Assembly (NCBI GenBank): GCA_034189165.1
Contig: JAXHVN010000025.1
Coordinates: 1-36,837 of the forward strand
Length of the DNA stretch: 36,837 bases
Origin: JAASSS01 sp021767745
GTDB lineage: Bacteria; Pseudomonadota; Gammaproteobacteria; UBA5335
Reading direction: 5' to 3'
The notes below the pieces were generated by a model, which was given only the letters and a program-made list of their open reading frames with translations, did not search any database and was not told the origin of the DNA. Each line of letters starts with the position of its first letter. Position 1 is the first letter of the stretch. Shown here in pieces: positions 1-7,154 of this stretch. The position numbers and the translations under genes were made by a program.

Positions 1-463
1 GCTCGGGCGGCGGCTCCGGCGGCGGTTCGGGCGCCGGCGCCACCTCGGCCGGCTTCACGGCATGGGTATCCGCCACCGGCGGCTTCGGCTCGACCGGCTG
101 CGGCTCGACCGGCTGCGGCTCGACCGGCTGCGGCTCGACCGGCTGCGGCTCGACCGGCGGCGGCTCGACCGGCGGCGGCTCGACCACGGGCGGCGCCGGA
201 TCGGCATCGGCTGTCGCGGACGGCGGCGCCGGGCTGACCAGCGAGACCGTCACGGCCCGCTGCGGCCGCGGCACAGATGCCGGCTCGACCGGCGGCTGGC
301 TGTGCCACAACCACCAGAGCAGGCCGTGCAGGGCCAGCGAGAGCACGAGCAGGGCCACAATCTCGCCCCGGCGCAGCCCCGCCCTGCGCCACCCCTGACC
401 GGACGGGGCCGGCACGGACAGCGCTAGTGCCACGCCGCGCCGGTCGTTGGCAGAGACGTCCAC
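1..463 (-). CDS. tonB: TonB-like energy transducer, N-terminal part (cut by window edge)
   Basis: TonB proteins carry energy from the inner-membrane ExbB/ExbD motor to outer-membrane receptors. Read from 463 leftwards, the protein has a short cytoplasmic head. One membrane helix follows at about residues 35-53, containing Ser-Leu-Ala-Leu-His, which fits the SxxxH motif of TonB helices. After that comes a proline-rich periplasmic stretch with VEPPP/VEPQP repeats. The C-terminal receptor-binding domain lies outside the window. GTG at 463 is the first start after an in-frame TAA at 476-478, but no good ribosome site precedes it. A later GTG just before the helix, behind GGGGCGAG, is also possible. 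No exbB or exbD is visible in the window. Other proline-rich anchored proteins cannot be excluded without the C-terminus. Confidence 0.72.
   Translation of the reverse strand, partial: MDVSANDRRGVALALSVPAPSGQGWRRAGLRRGEIVALLVLSLALHGLLWWLWHSQPPVEPASVPRPQRAVTVSLVSPAPPSATADADPAPPVVEPPPVEPPPVEPQPVEPQPVEPQPVEPQPVEPKPPVADTHAVKPAEVAPAPEPPPEPPPE
86..185. repeat. 15-bp tandem repeat encoding VEPxP units
   Basis: The decamer CGGCTCGACC occurs seven times at an exact 15-bp period (starts at 86, 101, 116, 131, 146, 161 and 176). On the minus strand each unit encodes Val-Glu-Pro-(Pro/Gln/Lys)-Pro in the periplasmic linker of the TonB-like protein. Such in-frame repeats can change copy number by slippage without breaking the frame. 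Confidence 0.9.
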
Positions 464-500
464 CCAGCAACTTCGTTAGCTAAGTTACTTGACGGACCGC

Positions 501-517
501 TCATGGCAATTGCATGA
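501..517. promoter_or_regulatory. Candidate operator upstream of the tonB-like gene
   Basis: TCATG (501-505) and CATGA (513-517) form an inverted repeat around a 7-base centre that contains the palindrome CAATTG. On the minus strand TTGCCA (509-504), five of six bases of a -35 box, overlaps it. TAACTT (487-482) follows 16 bp later as a weak -10. It does not match the Fur consensus well. The regulator is unknown and the call rests on symmetry and position only. Confidence 0.3.
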
Positions 518-630
518 CAGTTGCTCATGCGCTGCCCCGTCTGCATCAGCGATGCCAACACCGGCGCTGCCGGCACGATGGCAGTGCTGACGCGGCAACG
601 GCAGCAGCAGGCGGCCGCGGGGTCGATCCG

Positions 631-672
631 CCGGGCGCACCGCCCGGGCGCATCGTTGACATCGATGCGCCC
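631..672. promoter_or_regulatory. Two overlapping hairpins between gph and the tonB-like gene
   Basis: A perfect 10-bp inverted repeat joins 646-655 to 663-672 with a 7-base loop. A perfect 7-bp inverted repeat joins 631-637 to 641-647 with a 3-base loop. They share bases 646-647. GGGCGCA also occurs twice (633-639 and 646-652), so either copy can pair with 666-672. In leftward RNA the pairings are mutually exclusive. There is no U-tract. It may be a gph 3' terminator or a leader element of the tonB-like gene. Confidence 0.45.
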
Positions 673-697
673 CAGAAGGCGGCAACCCTATCTCAGG

Positions 698-1405
698 TTA
701 AGGGCGCGCGCCCGCGCCGGCCGGTCGATCGCCGTCCAGTAGCACCGCCTCCAGCGCGGCCATGTGGGTGATCACCGCATCCGCCCCCAGGCCCTGCAGC
801 GCCCTGCCCTGCCGATATCCCCAGCTGACCGCGATGGCGGCACAGCCAGCGGCACGCGCCGCCTGCATGTCGATGACAGAGTCGCCCACCATCGCAGCCT
901 CGGCAGGCACGACCTGCAGCCGGCGCAGCGCGGCCAGCAGCGGCGCCGGATCCGGCTTGCGGACCGCCAGATCGTCACCGGCGACGATCGCGCCGAAGTG
1001 ACGGTGCAGACGCAACTGCCTGAGCAGCGGCCCGGTGAAGCGTGCCGGCTTGTTGGTCACGCAGCCGAGCGCGAGGCCATGGCCGGCCAGCGCCGCCAGC
1101 GTCTCGCGCACCTGCGGATAGACCTGCGTGTGGGCAGCCAGATTGGCCGTATAGCTGCGTTCGAACGCCGGCCAGGCGCGGGCCAGCACCGCGGGATCGA
1201 CATCGCCGGCCTGACGCCCGCTCAGGGCGCGCGCCAGCAGCATGCGCACCCCGTTGCCGACCCAGCCGGCGACCGCCGCCTCCGGCGCCGGCGGGCGACC
1301 CACCGCCGCCAGCGCGGCGTTCACTGCGCGGGCGAGATCGGGCACGCTGTCGATCAGGGTGCCGTCGAGATCGAACAGCACGGCGCGGATGGGCCGGGGC
1401 CGCAT
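698..1405 (-). CDS. gph: Phosphoglycolate phosphatase (HAD superfamily)
   Basis: This enzyme removes phosphate from 2-phosphoglycolate, a by-product of DNA repair or oxygenase activity. The 235-residue protein has HAD motif I, FDLDGT, with nucleophile Asp12 and acid/base Asp14. A helical cap follows, then KPDPAPL with the motif III lysine, then MVGDSVIDM as motif IV for Mg2+. Length and motif order fit Gph. The start ATG at 1405 sits 2 bp after the rpe stop, so the two genes are co-transcribed, as is common for rpe-gph. The family is broad, so the exact substrate is inferred from this pairing. A longer reading upstream in the same frame is only the rpe gene in another frame. Confidence 0.88.
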   Translation of the reverse strand: MRPRPIRAVLFDLDGTLIDSVPDLARAVNAALAAVGRPPAPEAAVAGWVGNGVRMLLARALSGRQAGDVDPAVLARAWPAFERSYTANLAAHTQVYPQVRETLAALAGHGLALGCVTNKPARFTGPLLRQLRLHRHFGAIVAGDDLAVRKPDPAPLLAALRRLQVVPAEAAMVGDSVIDMQAARAAGCAAIAVSWGYRQGRALQGLGADAVITHMAALEAVLLDGDRPAGAGARP

Positions 1406-1407
1406 GC

Positions 1408-2103
1408 TCAGGTGAGGCGCTGCGCCTCGATCTCCGCCCGCATGCGGCGGATCACCGCCGCGTAGTCTTCGGCGCCGAAGATGGCCGAGCCGGCGACAAA
1501 GGTGTCGGCGCCGGCCGCCGCGATCTCGCCGATGTTCTCGACCTTCACGCCGCCATCGATCTCCAGCCGGATCGGCCGTCCGCTGGCCTCGATGCGGGCC
1601 CGCACGGCGCGCAACTTGTCCAGCGCGCCCGGAATGAAGCGCTGGCCGCCGAAACCGGGGTTGACCGACATGAGCAGCACCAGATCGAGCTTGTCCAGCA
1701 CGTAGTCCAGATAGTGCAGCGGCGTGGCGGGGTTGAACACCAGGCCGGCCTGGCAGCCCTGGTCGCGAATCAGCGAGAGCGTACGGTCGATGTGCTCGCT
1801 CGCTTCCGGATGGAAGGTGATGCAACTGGCGCCGGCGGCGGCGAAGTCCGGAATCAGCCGGTCGACCGGCTTGACCATCAGGTGCACGTCGATCGGCGCG
1901 CTGATGCCGTGCTTGCGCAGCGCCTCGCAGACCAGGGGACCGATCGTGAGGTTCGGCACGTAATGGTTGTCCATCACGTCGAAATGCACCCAGTCGGCAC
2001 CGGCTGCCAGCACCGCCTCGACCTCCTCGCCCAGGCGTGCGAAGTCCGCCGAGAGGATCGAGGGCGCGATCACCGGCGCCAGGGCCCGGGCCGGCGCGGT
2101 CAT
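1408..2103 (-). CDS. rpe: Ribulose-phosphate 3-epimerase
   Basis: Interconverts D-ribulose 5-phosphate and D-xylulose 5-phosphate in the pentose phosphate pathway. The 231-residue protein is a single TIM barrel. It opens with IAPSILSADF, and the metal-binding and catalytic residues are visible: His40 and Asp42 in VHFDVMD, His74 in DVHLMV, and Asp183 in EIDGG. The phosphate loop (VNPGFGGQ) is also intact. The ATG at 2103 is preceded by GGAGGG at good spacing, which decides against an in-frame extension upstream. gph follows 2 bp downstream. The start codon overlaps the likely promoter of the divergent gene at 2175. Confidence 0.96.
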   Translation of the reverse strand: MTAPARALAPVIAPSILSADFARLGEEVEAVLAAGADWVHFDVMDNHYVPNLTIGPLVCEALRKHGISAPIDVHLMVKPVDRLIPDFAAAGASCITFHPEASEHIDRTLSLIRDQGCQAGLVFNPATPLHYLDYVLDKLDLVLLMSVNPGFGGQRFIPGALDKLRAVRARIEASGRPIRLEIDGGVKVENIGEIAAAGADTFVAGSAIFGAEDYAAVIRRMRAEIEAQRLT

Positions 2104-2131
2104 CGGCACGCCCTCCGCCGGCCCGTATACT
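2103..2131 (+). promoter_or_regulatory. Candidate sigma-70 promoter for the CopD-like gene
   Basis: TCGGCA at 2103-2108 (4 of 6 to -35) and TATACT at 2126-2131 (5 of 6 to -10) are separated by 17 bp. Predicted transcription starts near 2138, leaving a leader of about 37 bases before the ATG at 2175. Confidence 0.45.
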
Positions 2132-2174
2132 GCCGGCCGCGATCCTGCATTCCTCGCACTACCGGTGACCCGAC

Positions 2175-2627
2175 ATGGCCTGGCTGATCCTGCTGCATCA
2201 ATTCGCTGCTCTCGTGTGGGTGGGCGGCCTGTTCCTGATGTACCTGGCCGTGCGCCCGGCGCTCGCGCCGCTGGCACCGGCCGAGGCCCTGCCGGTCTGG
2301 CAGGCCCTGCTCGGCCGCTTCTTCGTCTGGATCTGGCTGGCCGTGCTCGCCCTGCCGCTCACCGGCTATGCCATCGTCTTCGGCGTCTGGGGCGGCATGG
2401 GTGCGGCCGGCTGGCACGTGCACACGATGCAGCTGACCGGCCTGATCATGATCCTGCTGTTCGGGCACGTGTACTTCTCGCCCTACCGGCGCCTGCGTCA
2501 GGCGTTGGCCGCCAACGACCCGGCCGCGGCCGCCGCCCAGCTCGGCAAGCTGCGGCCCTTCGTGCTGGCCAATCTCATCCTCGGGCTGATCACGGTCGCC
2601 CTCGGCAGCGCCGGGCGCTATCTCTGA
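2175..2627 (+). CDS. CopD-family-like integral membrane protein
   Basis: A 150-residue protein with about four membrane helices: near 2-24, 48-72, 83-100 and 126-145. It has His8 in the first helix and histidines at the start of the third (WHVHTMQ). Histidines of this kind in short four-helix proteins are typical of the CopD-like group, some of which bind copper or heme. The N-terminal pattern LLHQFAALVWVGGL is characteristic. No CopC partner is present nearby, so a copper role is not supported by context. The gene stands alone, divergent from rpe. Function is therefore uncertain; the family assignment is fairly good. Confidence 0.72.
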   Translation: MAWLILLHQFAALVWVGGLFLMYLAVRPALAPLAPAEALPVWQALLGRFFVWIWLAVLALPLTGYAIVFGVWGGMGAAGWHVHTMQLTGLIMILLFGHVYFSPYRRLRQALAANDPAAAAAQLGKLRPFVLANLILGLITVALGSAGRYL

Positions 2628-2690
2628 GGCCGGCGGGGTGGCCGGCACCCGTGGCGGCGGTGCGGGGCCGGGCTACCGAGCGCCAGCGGG

Positions 2691-3011
2691 CTACGGCTTG
2701 GCCGGCAGACTCGCGAAGTAGGCGGCGAGATTCTCGATGTCGGCATCGGTCAGGCCGGCCACCATATTGTTCATGATCGGATTCTGCCGCTCGCCCCGCT
2801 TGAACGCCTGCAGCTGCGTCTCGATGTAGGCCGCATCCTTGCCGGCCAGGTCCGGGAAGGTCGGCGCCACACCGATGCCGTTCATGCCATGGCAGCCGGC
2901 GCACATCGCCGCCTTGCTCTTGCCCGCATCGACATCGCCGGCGGCACCGGCAGCAAAGGGTACGGCCAGGGCGGCCAGCAACGGCAGCGTCAAAGACAGC
3001 GTTCGGATCAT
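2691..3011 (-). CDS. Small periplasmic class I cytochrome c
   Basis: A 106-residue electron-transfer protein. A signal peptide ends at about residue 24 (AAGAAG). One heme site, CAGCH, is at residues 37-41, with His41 as proximal ligand. The segment NPIMNNMVAGLTDADIENLA supplies the distal methionine (Met80 or Met83) and the C-terminal helix. Size and the LTDADIENLAAYFASL ending fit c5/c553-type cytochromes. It is divergent from purC and not in an operon with an oxidase or dehydrogenase, so its partners are unknown. An electron acceptor role for a PQQ-dependent dehydrogenase is possible but is only an inference. Confidence 0.9.
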   Translation of the reverse strand: MIRTLSLTLPLLAALAVPFAAGAAGDVDAGKSKAAMCAGCHGMNGIGVAPTFPDLAGKDAAYIETQLQAFKRGERQNPIMNNMVAGLTDADIENLAAYFASLPAKP

Positions 3012-3086
3012 CGGAGGCTCTCTACTTGGGCGGATACCAGAACGGTAAACTCCCGTATTTTCGCACGCACCGATAAGGCGCCTCAA

Positions 3087-3968
3087 ATGCCCACCTTTCC
3101 GCCGATGCTGCACAGCCTGCCCCTGCACTATCAGGGGAAGGTGCGCGATATGTACGAGATCGACGACACGCGCCTGCTGATGGTCGCCACCGACCGACTC
3201 TCCGCCTATGACGTGGTGCTGCCGGACGCCATCCCCGGCAAGGGCGAGATCCTGACGCAGGTCAGCCGCTTCTGGTTCGAACACCTTGCCGAGGTGGTGC
3301 CCAGTCATCTGACCGGCGATGCCGTCGCCAGCGTGGTCCCCGATGCGGCCGAGGCGCGGGCGGTGGCGGCACGGGCGCTGGTCGTGCGTCGCCTGCAGCC
3401 GGTACCGATCGAGGCCATCGTGCGCGGCTACCTGATCGGTTCGGGCTGGCGGGAGTACCAGCGGACCGGCAGCGTGTGCGGCCTGCAGCTGCCAGCCGGT
3501 CTCCCGCAGGCCGCCCGGCTGGCGCAGCCGATCTTCACGCCCTCCACCAAGGCCGCCGTGGGCGATCATGACGTCAATATCGACTTTGCGCAGGCCGAGC
3601 GCCTCGTGGGGCCGGCGCTGGCGGCGCAGATCCGGGAGGTCAGCCTCGCGCTCTATTCGCAGGCCGCGGCCTACGCGGCCGAGCGCGGCATCCTCATCGC
3701 CGATACCAAGTTCGAGTTCGGCCTCGACGCGCAGGGCCGGCTCACCCTCATGGACGAGCTGCTGACGCCCGATTCCTCCCGCTTCTGGCCGGCGGCCGAC
3801 TGGCGGACCGGCATCAGCCCGCCGAGCTTCGACAAGCAGTACGTGCGCGATTACCTGGACACGCTGGCGTGGGACCATCAGCCGCCGGGGCCGTCGCTGC
3901 CGGCGCAGGTCATCGCCAACACCAGTGCGAAGTACCGCGAAGTCGCCGCGCGGCTGCTCGCGGCCTAG
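3087..3968 (+). CDS. purC: Phosphoribosylaminoimidazole-succinocarboxamide synthase (SAICAR synthase)
   Basis: Catalyses the ATP-dependent joining of aspartate to CAIR in purine synthesis. The 293-residue protein has the GKVRDMYE glycine-rich loop (17-24) and ATDRLSAYDV (34-43). It also has VRGYLIGSGW, FTPSTKA and LIADTKFEFG with the downstream MDELLTPDSSRFW. Length matches the longer SAICAR synthase type found in many proteobacteria and in yeast, not the approximately 240-residue E. coli type. ATG at 3087 was chosen because the homologous region starts there; an AAGG lies 8 bases upstream. Longer in-frame readings run back into the cytochrome gene. It stands alone, with no other pur genes in the window. 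Confidence 0.96.
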   Translation: MPTFPPMLHSLPLHYQGKVRDMYEIDDTRLLMVATDRLSAYDVVLPDAIPGKGEILTQVSRFWFEHLAEVVPSHLTGDAVASVVPDAAEARAVAARALVVRRLQPVPIEAIVRGYLIGSGWREYQRTGSVCGLQLPAGLPQAARLAQPIFTPSTKAAVGDHDVNIDFAQAERLVGPALAAQIREVSLALYSQAAAYAAERGILIADTKFEFGLDAQGRLTLMDELLTPDSSRFWPAADWRTGISPPSFDKQYVRDYLDTLAWDHQPPGPSLPAQVIANTSAKYREVAARLLAA

Positions 3969-4068
3969 GCGGCGGGCCGGTTCCGCCGGCACCCCGCGGG
4001 CCGGCGAGGCACCGCCGCGGCGATGGGCCGGCACGCGGCGATACTGTTGGCGGCCGCCACCGGCAAGC

Positions 4069-4860
4069 CTAACGCGGCCGCTGCCCCGCCGAGCACACCT
4101 CGCGCAGCCGCCCGATCTCGCCGCGCAACTCACGCAGCTCACGCAGGATTTCTTCCCGCTCGCCGCCGGCTTCGGCATCGGCGCCCTCATGCATGGCGTT
4201 GACGATCACCGCAATGAAGAGATTCAGGACGATGAAGCTGGTGAGCAGGATGAAGGGCACGAAGAACATCCAGGCGAAGGCGAACTCTGCCATCACCGGC
4301 CGCACGATCCCCATCGACCAGCTTTCCAGCGTCATGATCTGGAACAGGGTGTAGAGCGAGGCGCCGATCGTGCCGAACCAGGCCGGAAACGCGGCACCGA
4401 AAAGCTCGGTGGTCATGACCGCGCCGACGTAGAAGACCAGCAGCAACAGCAGAACCACGGTGCCGAGCGAGGGAATCGCGCTGAACAGCCCCTGCACGAC
4501 CTTGCGCATACTCGGCACCACCGAGACCAGACGCAGCGCGCGCAGGATGCGCAACGCCCGTAGAACCGAGAATGGTCCGGACGCCGGCACCAGCGCCACG
4601 CTTACCACCGCAAGGTCGAACAGGTTCCAGCCGCTGTGGAAGAAGGCGAGCCGATGGGCCATGAGCCTGAGCAGAAGCTCGACCACGAAGATGGCGATCG
4701 CCAGCCGGTCGAGAAACACCAGCAGCGCCCCGTGCCGGGCCATGAGCTCAGGGAGGGTCTCCAGCCCCAGCGCGATGGCGTTGATCACGATCACGAGCGT
4801 GATCAGGGCTTCGAACTGCCGACTGTCGACCAGTGCCTGCAGGCGTTCGCGCATACTCAT
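4069..4860 (-). CDS. Bacterial voltage-gated sodium channel (BacNaV family)
   Basis: A single-domain, 24-helix-per-tetramer sodium channel subunit of 263 residues. S1-S3 lie at about 16-95. S4 carries arginines every third residue (Arg101, 104, 107, 110). S5 lies near 131-155, and the pore has the filter TLESWSM at 177-183 with Glu179 as the selectivity residue. S6 is near 196-224, and an acidic/basic C-terminal coiled coil runs from about 234 to 255. The filter matches that of the Arcobacter channel NavAb and is close to the NaChBac filter. ATG at 4860 gives an N-terminus like NaChBac but has a poor ribosome site. A GTG at 4917 with GGAGAG just upstream would add 19 residues. It is monocistronic and convergent with purC. 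Confidence 0.95.
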   Translation of the reverse strand: MSMRERLQALVDSRQFEALITLVIVINAIALGLETLPELMARHGALLVFLDRLAIAIFVVELLLRLMAHRLAFFHSGWNLFDLAVVSVALVPASGPFSVLRALRILRALRLVSVVPSMRKVVQGLFSAIPSLGTVVLLLLLVFYVGAVMTTELFGAAFPAWFGTIGASLYTLFQIMTLESWSMGIVRPVMAEFAFAWMFFVPFILLTSFIVLNLFIAVIVNAMHEGADAEAGGEREEILRELRELRGEIGRLREVCSAGQRPR

Positions 4861-5105
4861 CGAAGGGGGGTCCTGGCGTGGAGGATCGAGTGTGCCCGGC
4901 GAAGTTCGCCCGGTCACGTCGCCCTCTCCTAGCATCGCCCGTCGCGTCCCACAAGACGCCTAGCCGCAGACGGGCCGGCATCGGCACGGTGCCGGTTAGC
5001 CGCCCTGTCAGGCGCTACCCGGAATGCGGGGCAGACACACAGGAAAGTTCAAGCGGGATTGCCGCTTAGCGGCTGCCGCCGACATTCGGCATCACAGGGC
5101 TTGAC

Positions 5106-5114
5106 TTATGCACA
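5106..5114 (+). promoter_or_regulatory. DnaA box (TTATGCACA)
   Basis: Exact match to the DnaA consensus TTATNCACA, at the left edge of an AT-rich island between the sodium channel and bacterioferritin genes. Confidence 0.55.
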
Positions 5115-5306
5115 CTCCCAATCTTTCGGCAACCTCTCCGCGAGCGATTGGGCAGGTAGCAGCACCAGTTGTCACAGCGTCTCGGATGTCATCCTAAGAT
5201 GCTGAATTATCTAGAATAACACAGGATCGATCAAATCATCACCAATCTGTAACACAGCCAGCCGTGGTGCCGCTTTTCACCTCTTTCCCGCAGGCGTTCC
5301 ACAACG

Positions 5307-5315
5307 TTATCCACA
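5307..5315 (+). promoter_or_regulatory. DnaA box (TTATCCACA)
   Basis: Exact match to the highest-affinity DnaA box. It faces a two-mismatch inverted copy, TGGGGATAT, at 5321-5329, with GATC between them. It lies about 200 bp to the right of the box at 5106, in the same orientation. Confidence 0.6.
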
Positions 5316-5538
5316 GATCCTGGGGATATCTGCCGGAGGCCGGGCGCGGCGCGATCCGGCGGCGGACTAGCCGCGAGGCAACCCGCTCCGCGGCAGACGG
5401 TTCAAGCACCGCTGCGCAACAGCGACGAGCCGCGCGGCCGCGCCGTTGGCCAAACACCTCGCACAGCGCTCGACGGGCAACGCGGCCACCGCCTCGGGTA
5501 TGCTGGGGGCTGGCAGTTTCAGAGGGCAGGGAGTGGCC

Positions 5539-6015
5539 ATGCAGGGCGACGGCAAAGTGATCGAGTACCTGAACCGGGTACTGAAGAACGAACTCACCGC
5601 GATCAACCAGTATTTCCTGCACGCCCGCATGTACCGGAACTGGGGCCTGAAGGCACTGGATGCCCATGAGTACGGCGAATCCATCGACGAGATGAAGCAC
5701 GCCGACACGCTGATCGAGCGCATTCTGTTCCTCGACGGCCTACCCAACCTGCAGGATCTCGGCCGCCTGCGCATCGGCGAGACGCCGGAGGAAATCCTGC
5801 AGGCGGACCTCAAGCTCGAGCTGGAGGCCATCCCGGTGCTGCGCGAGGCGATCGCCCACTGCGAACAGGTGCGCGACTTTGTCTCGCGGGAGATCTTCGA
5901 GCGCATCCTCGAAAGCGAGGAGGAGCACGTCGACTGGCTGGAAACCCAGCTCGACCTCGTCAACCGCATCGGCGTGCAGAACTACCTGCAGAACCAGACC
6001 GGCAGCGCCGACTAG
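5539..6015 (+). CDS. bfr: Bacterioferritin (heme-containing iron store)
   Basis: Forms a 24-subunit shell that oxidises and stores iron and binds heme between subunit pairs. At 158 residues it has the family's exact length. All diiron ligands are at their usual positions: Glu18, Glu51, His54, Glu94, Glu127 and His130. Met52, the axial heme ligand, is present, which separates it from ordinary ferritin. ATG at 5539 follows AGGGAG. No bfd (bacterioferritin-associated ferredoxin) gene is adjacent. Its stop codon overlaps that of the convergent apbE gene within the four bases CTAG at 6012-6015. Confidence 0.97.
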   Translation: MQGDGKVIEYLNRVLKNELTAINQYFLHARMYRNWGLKALDAHEYGESIDEMKHADTLIERILFLDGLPNLQDLGRLRIGETPEEILQADLKLELEAIPVLREAIAHCEQVRDFVSREIFERILESEEEHVDWLETQLDLVNRIGVQNYLQNQTGSAD

Positions 6016-7109
6016 CGGTTGGCTGACGCTGCCGGCGCCGGCAGCTCGACCCGCACCGGCTCCTCGCCCGCCGGCAGCCGCAGATAGGCGAGCATGGCCG
6101 GGGTCGCCTCGAGCCGGCCCGCGGCCGTGACCCGCAGCACCGCACGCACGCCGAGCATCGCGGCAACGGCCGGCCAGTCGGCATCACCGGCGACGAACAG
6201 CGCCGTCGCGGCGGCATCGGCCAGCACCGGGTCCGGATCGACCACCGTCACCCCGCGCACGCCGGCGACCGGGTAGCCGGTCGCAGGATCGAGAATGTGA
6301 TGGTAGCGCCGGCCGCCCTCGGTGAAGGTGCGCTCGTAGTCACCGGAGGTGAATGCCGCCAGGCCACCGGTGAGATGCAGCTCTCCGAGCACGCCCGGTC
6401 CGCGCGGATCCGCGATGCCGATGCGCCAGGGCTGGCCATGGCGCCGACCGAGCGCCACCAGGTCGCCCCCGGCCTCGACGACCGCATCGCCAAGACCTGC
6501 CGCCTGCAGCCGGGCCGCGGCGCGGCGCACCGCCTCACCCTTGGCGATACCTCCCAGATCGATCCAGCTGCCGGGCGGCGCACACAGGTGCGTGTCCCGA
6601 ACCGCTACCGTCGTCGGCGCCGGCAGGGGCAGCAGCGCGGCGATGGCGGCGGCCGATGGTGCCGGTGCCAGCGGCCGCGGCGCGGCGTGGAACTGCCACA
6701 GACGCACGAGAGGGCCCACCAGCGGCTGGAATCGGCCGCCGCTGGCGGTGGCCAGCGTCATCGACCGGCGCAGCAGCGGCGCCATCGCCGGCGGCATCGG
6801 CACGCAGGGGGCCTCGGCGAGATTGCGGTTCAGCTCGCCGAGCGCGCCATCGCCCCAGGCCCACCAGTCGTGGCCGAACGCGACCAACTCTGCCTCGACC
6901 CCTGCCAGCGTAGCGTCCAGGGCCGGCGATGCCGGCGCCGCCACGCGCAGGCGCACCAGCGTGCCCATGGCCGGGAAGCGCACGTCCTGCAGCGGTGCCG
7001 GCTCGCTGCAGCCGGCACCGAGCAGGCCCAGGCAGACGAGCAGCACGATGCGCAGGCACCGGCTCGCCGAACCCGGCACCGGCCGCGGCGGACAGAAGAA
7101 ACGGCGCAT
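6012..7109 (-). CDS. apbE: FAD:protein FMN transferase, lipoprotein (ApbE family)
   Basis: ApbE proteins attach FMN covalently to threonine or serine residues of periplasmic or membrane targets such as NqrB/RnfG-type subunits, using FAD and Mg2+. This 365-residue copy begins with a basic, hydrophobic signal peptide and a lipobox ending at Cys34 (GAGC), so it is probably a membrane-anchored lipoprotein. Family segments follow in order: FPAMGT, WIDLGGIAKGEAV, AVVEAGGDLVALG, FTSGDYERTF, YHHILDPATGYPV and the C-terminal VVDPDPVLADAAATALFV. No flavinylation target gene (nqr, rnf, FMN-binding domain) is in the window. Its 3' end overlaps that of bfr. It is divergent from the aldo-keto reductase gene with only about 45 bp between starts. 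Confidence 0.92.
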   Translation of the reverse strand: MRRFFCPPRPVPGSASRCLRIVLLVCLGLLGAGCSEPAPLQDVRFPAMGTLVRLRVAAPASPALDATLAGVEAELVAFGHDWWAWGDGALGELNRNLAEAPCVPMPPAMAPLLRRSMTLATASGGRFQPLVGPLVRLWQFHAAPRPLAPAPSAAAIAALLPLPAPTTVAVRDTHLCAPPGSWIDLGGIAKGEAVRRAAARLQAAGLGDAVVEAGGDLVALGRRHGQPWRIGIADPRGPGVLGELHLTGGLAAFTSGDYERTFTEGGRRYHHILDPATGYPVAGVRGVTVVDPDPVLADAAATALFVAGDADWPAVAAMLGVRAVLRVTAAGRLEATPAMLAYLRLPAGEEPVRVELPAPAASANR

Positions 7110-7154
7110 GCGTCCATGGTAGCCTCCGGCGGCCATAACTGCCGGAGCCGTGGG

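Larger units (their letters stand above)
4861..5538. other. Longest gene-free region; AT-rich island with DnaA boxes
   Basis: No convincing gene lies between the sodium channel and bacterioferritin. The middle is unlike the rest of the window: bases 5191-5260 are about 63% A+T by hand count. Perfect TTATNCACA boxes lie at 5106-5114 and 5307-5315, with a two-mismatch inverted copy at 5321-5329. GATC occurs at 5225, 5229, 5316 and 5352. The right part (5340-5520) returns to high GC and probably holds the bacterioferritin promoter and leader, but I could not define the boxes. An origin-like element or a DnaA-controlled promoter region is possible. Confidence 0.5.

Noticed and set aside
86..185. 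CRISPR-like periodic repeat
   Set aside because: The repeats are 15 bp, directly adjacent, without spacers, and encode an in-frame VEPxP linker.
1408..2277. Longer form of rpe starting at 2277
   Set aside because: The extra residues lie inside the divergent CopD-like gene and show no homology. GGAGGG before ATG 2103 fixes the start.
5101..5360. Confident call of a chromosomal origin
   Set aside because: Only two perfect DnaA boxes are seen and none of the usual origin genes is adjacent. It is kept as a candidate finding only.
5239..5700. Minus-strand open frame overlapping the bacterioferritin start
   Set aside because: Antisense to bfr, no motif, and its start lies within the bfr coding region.
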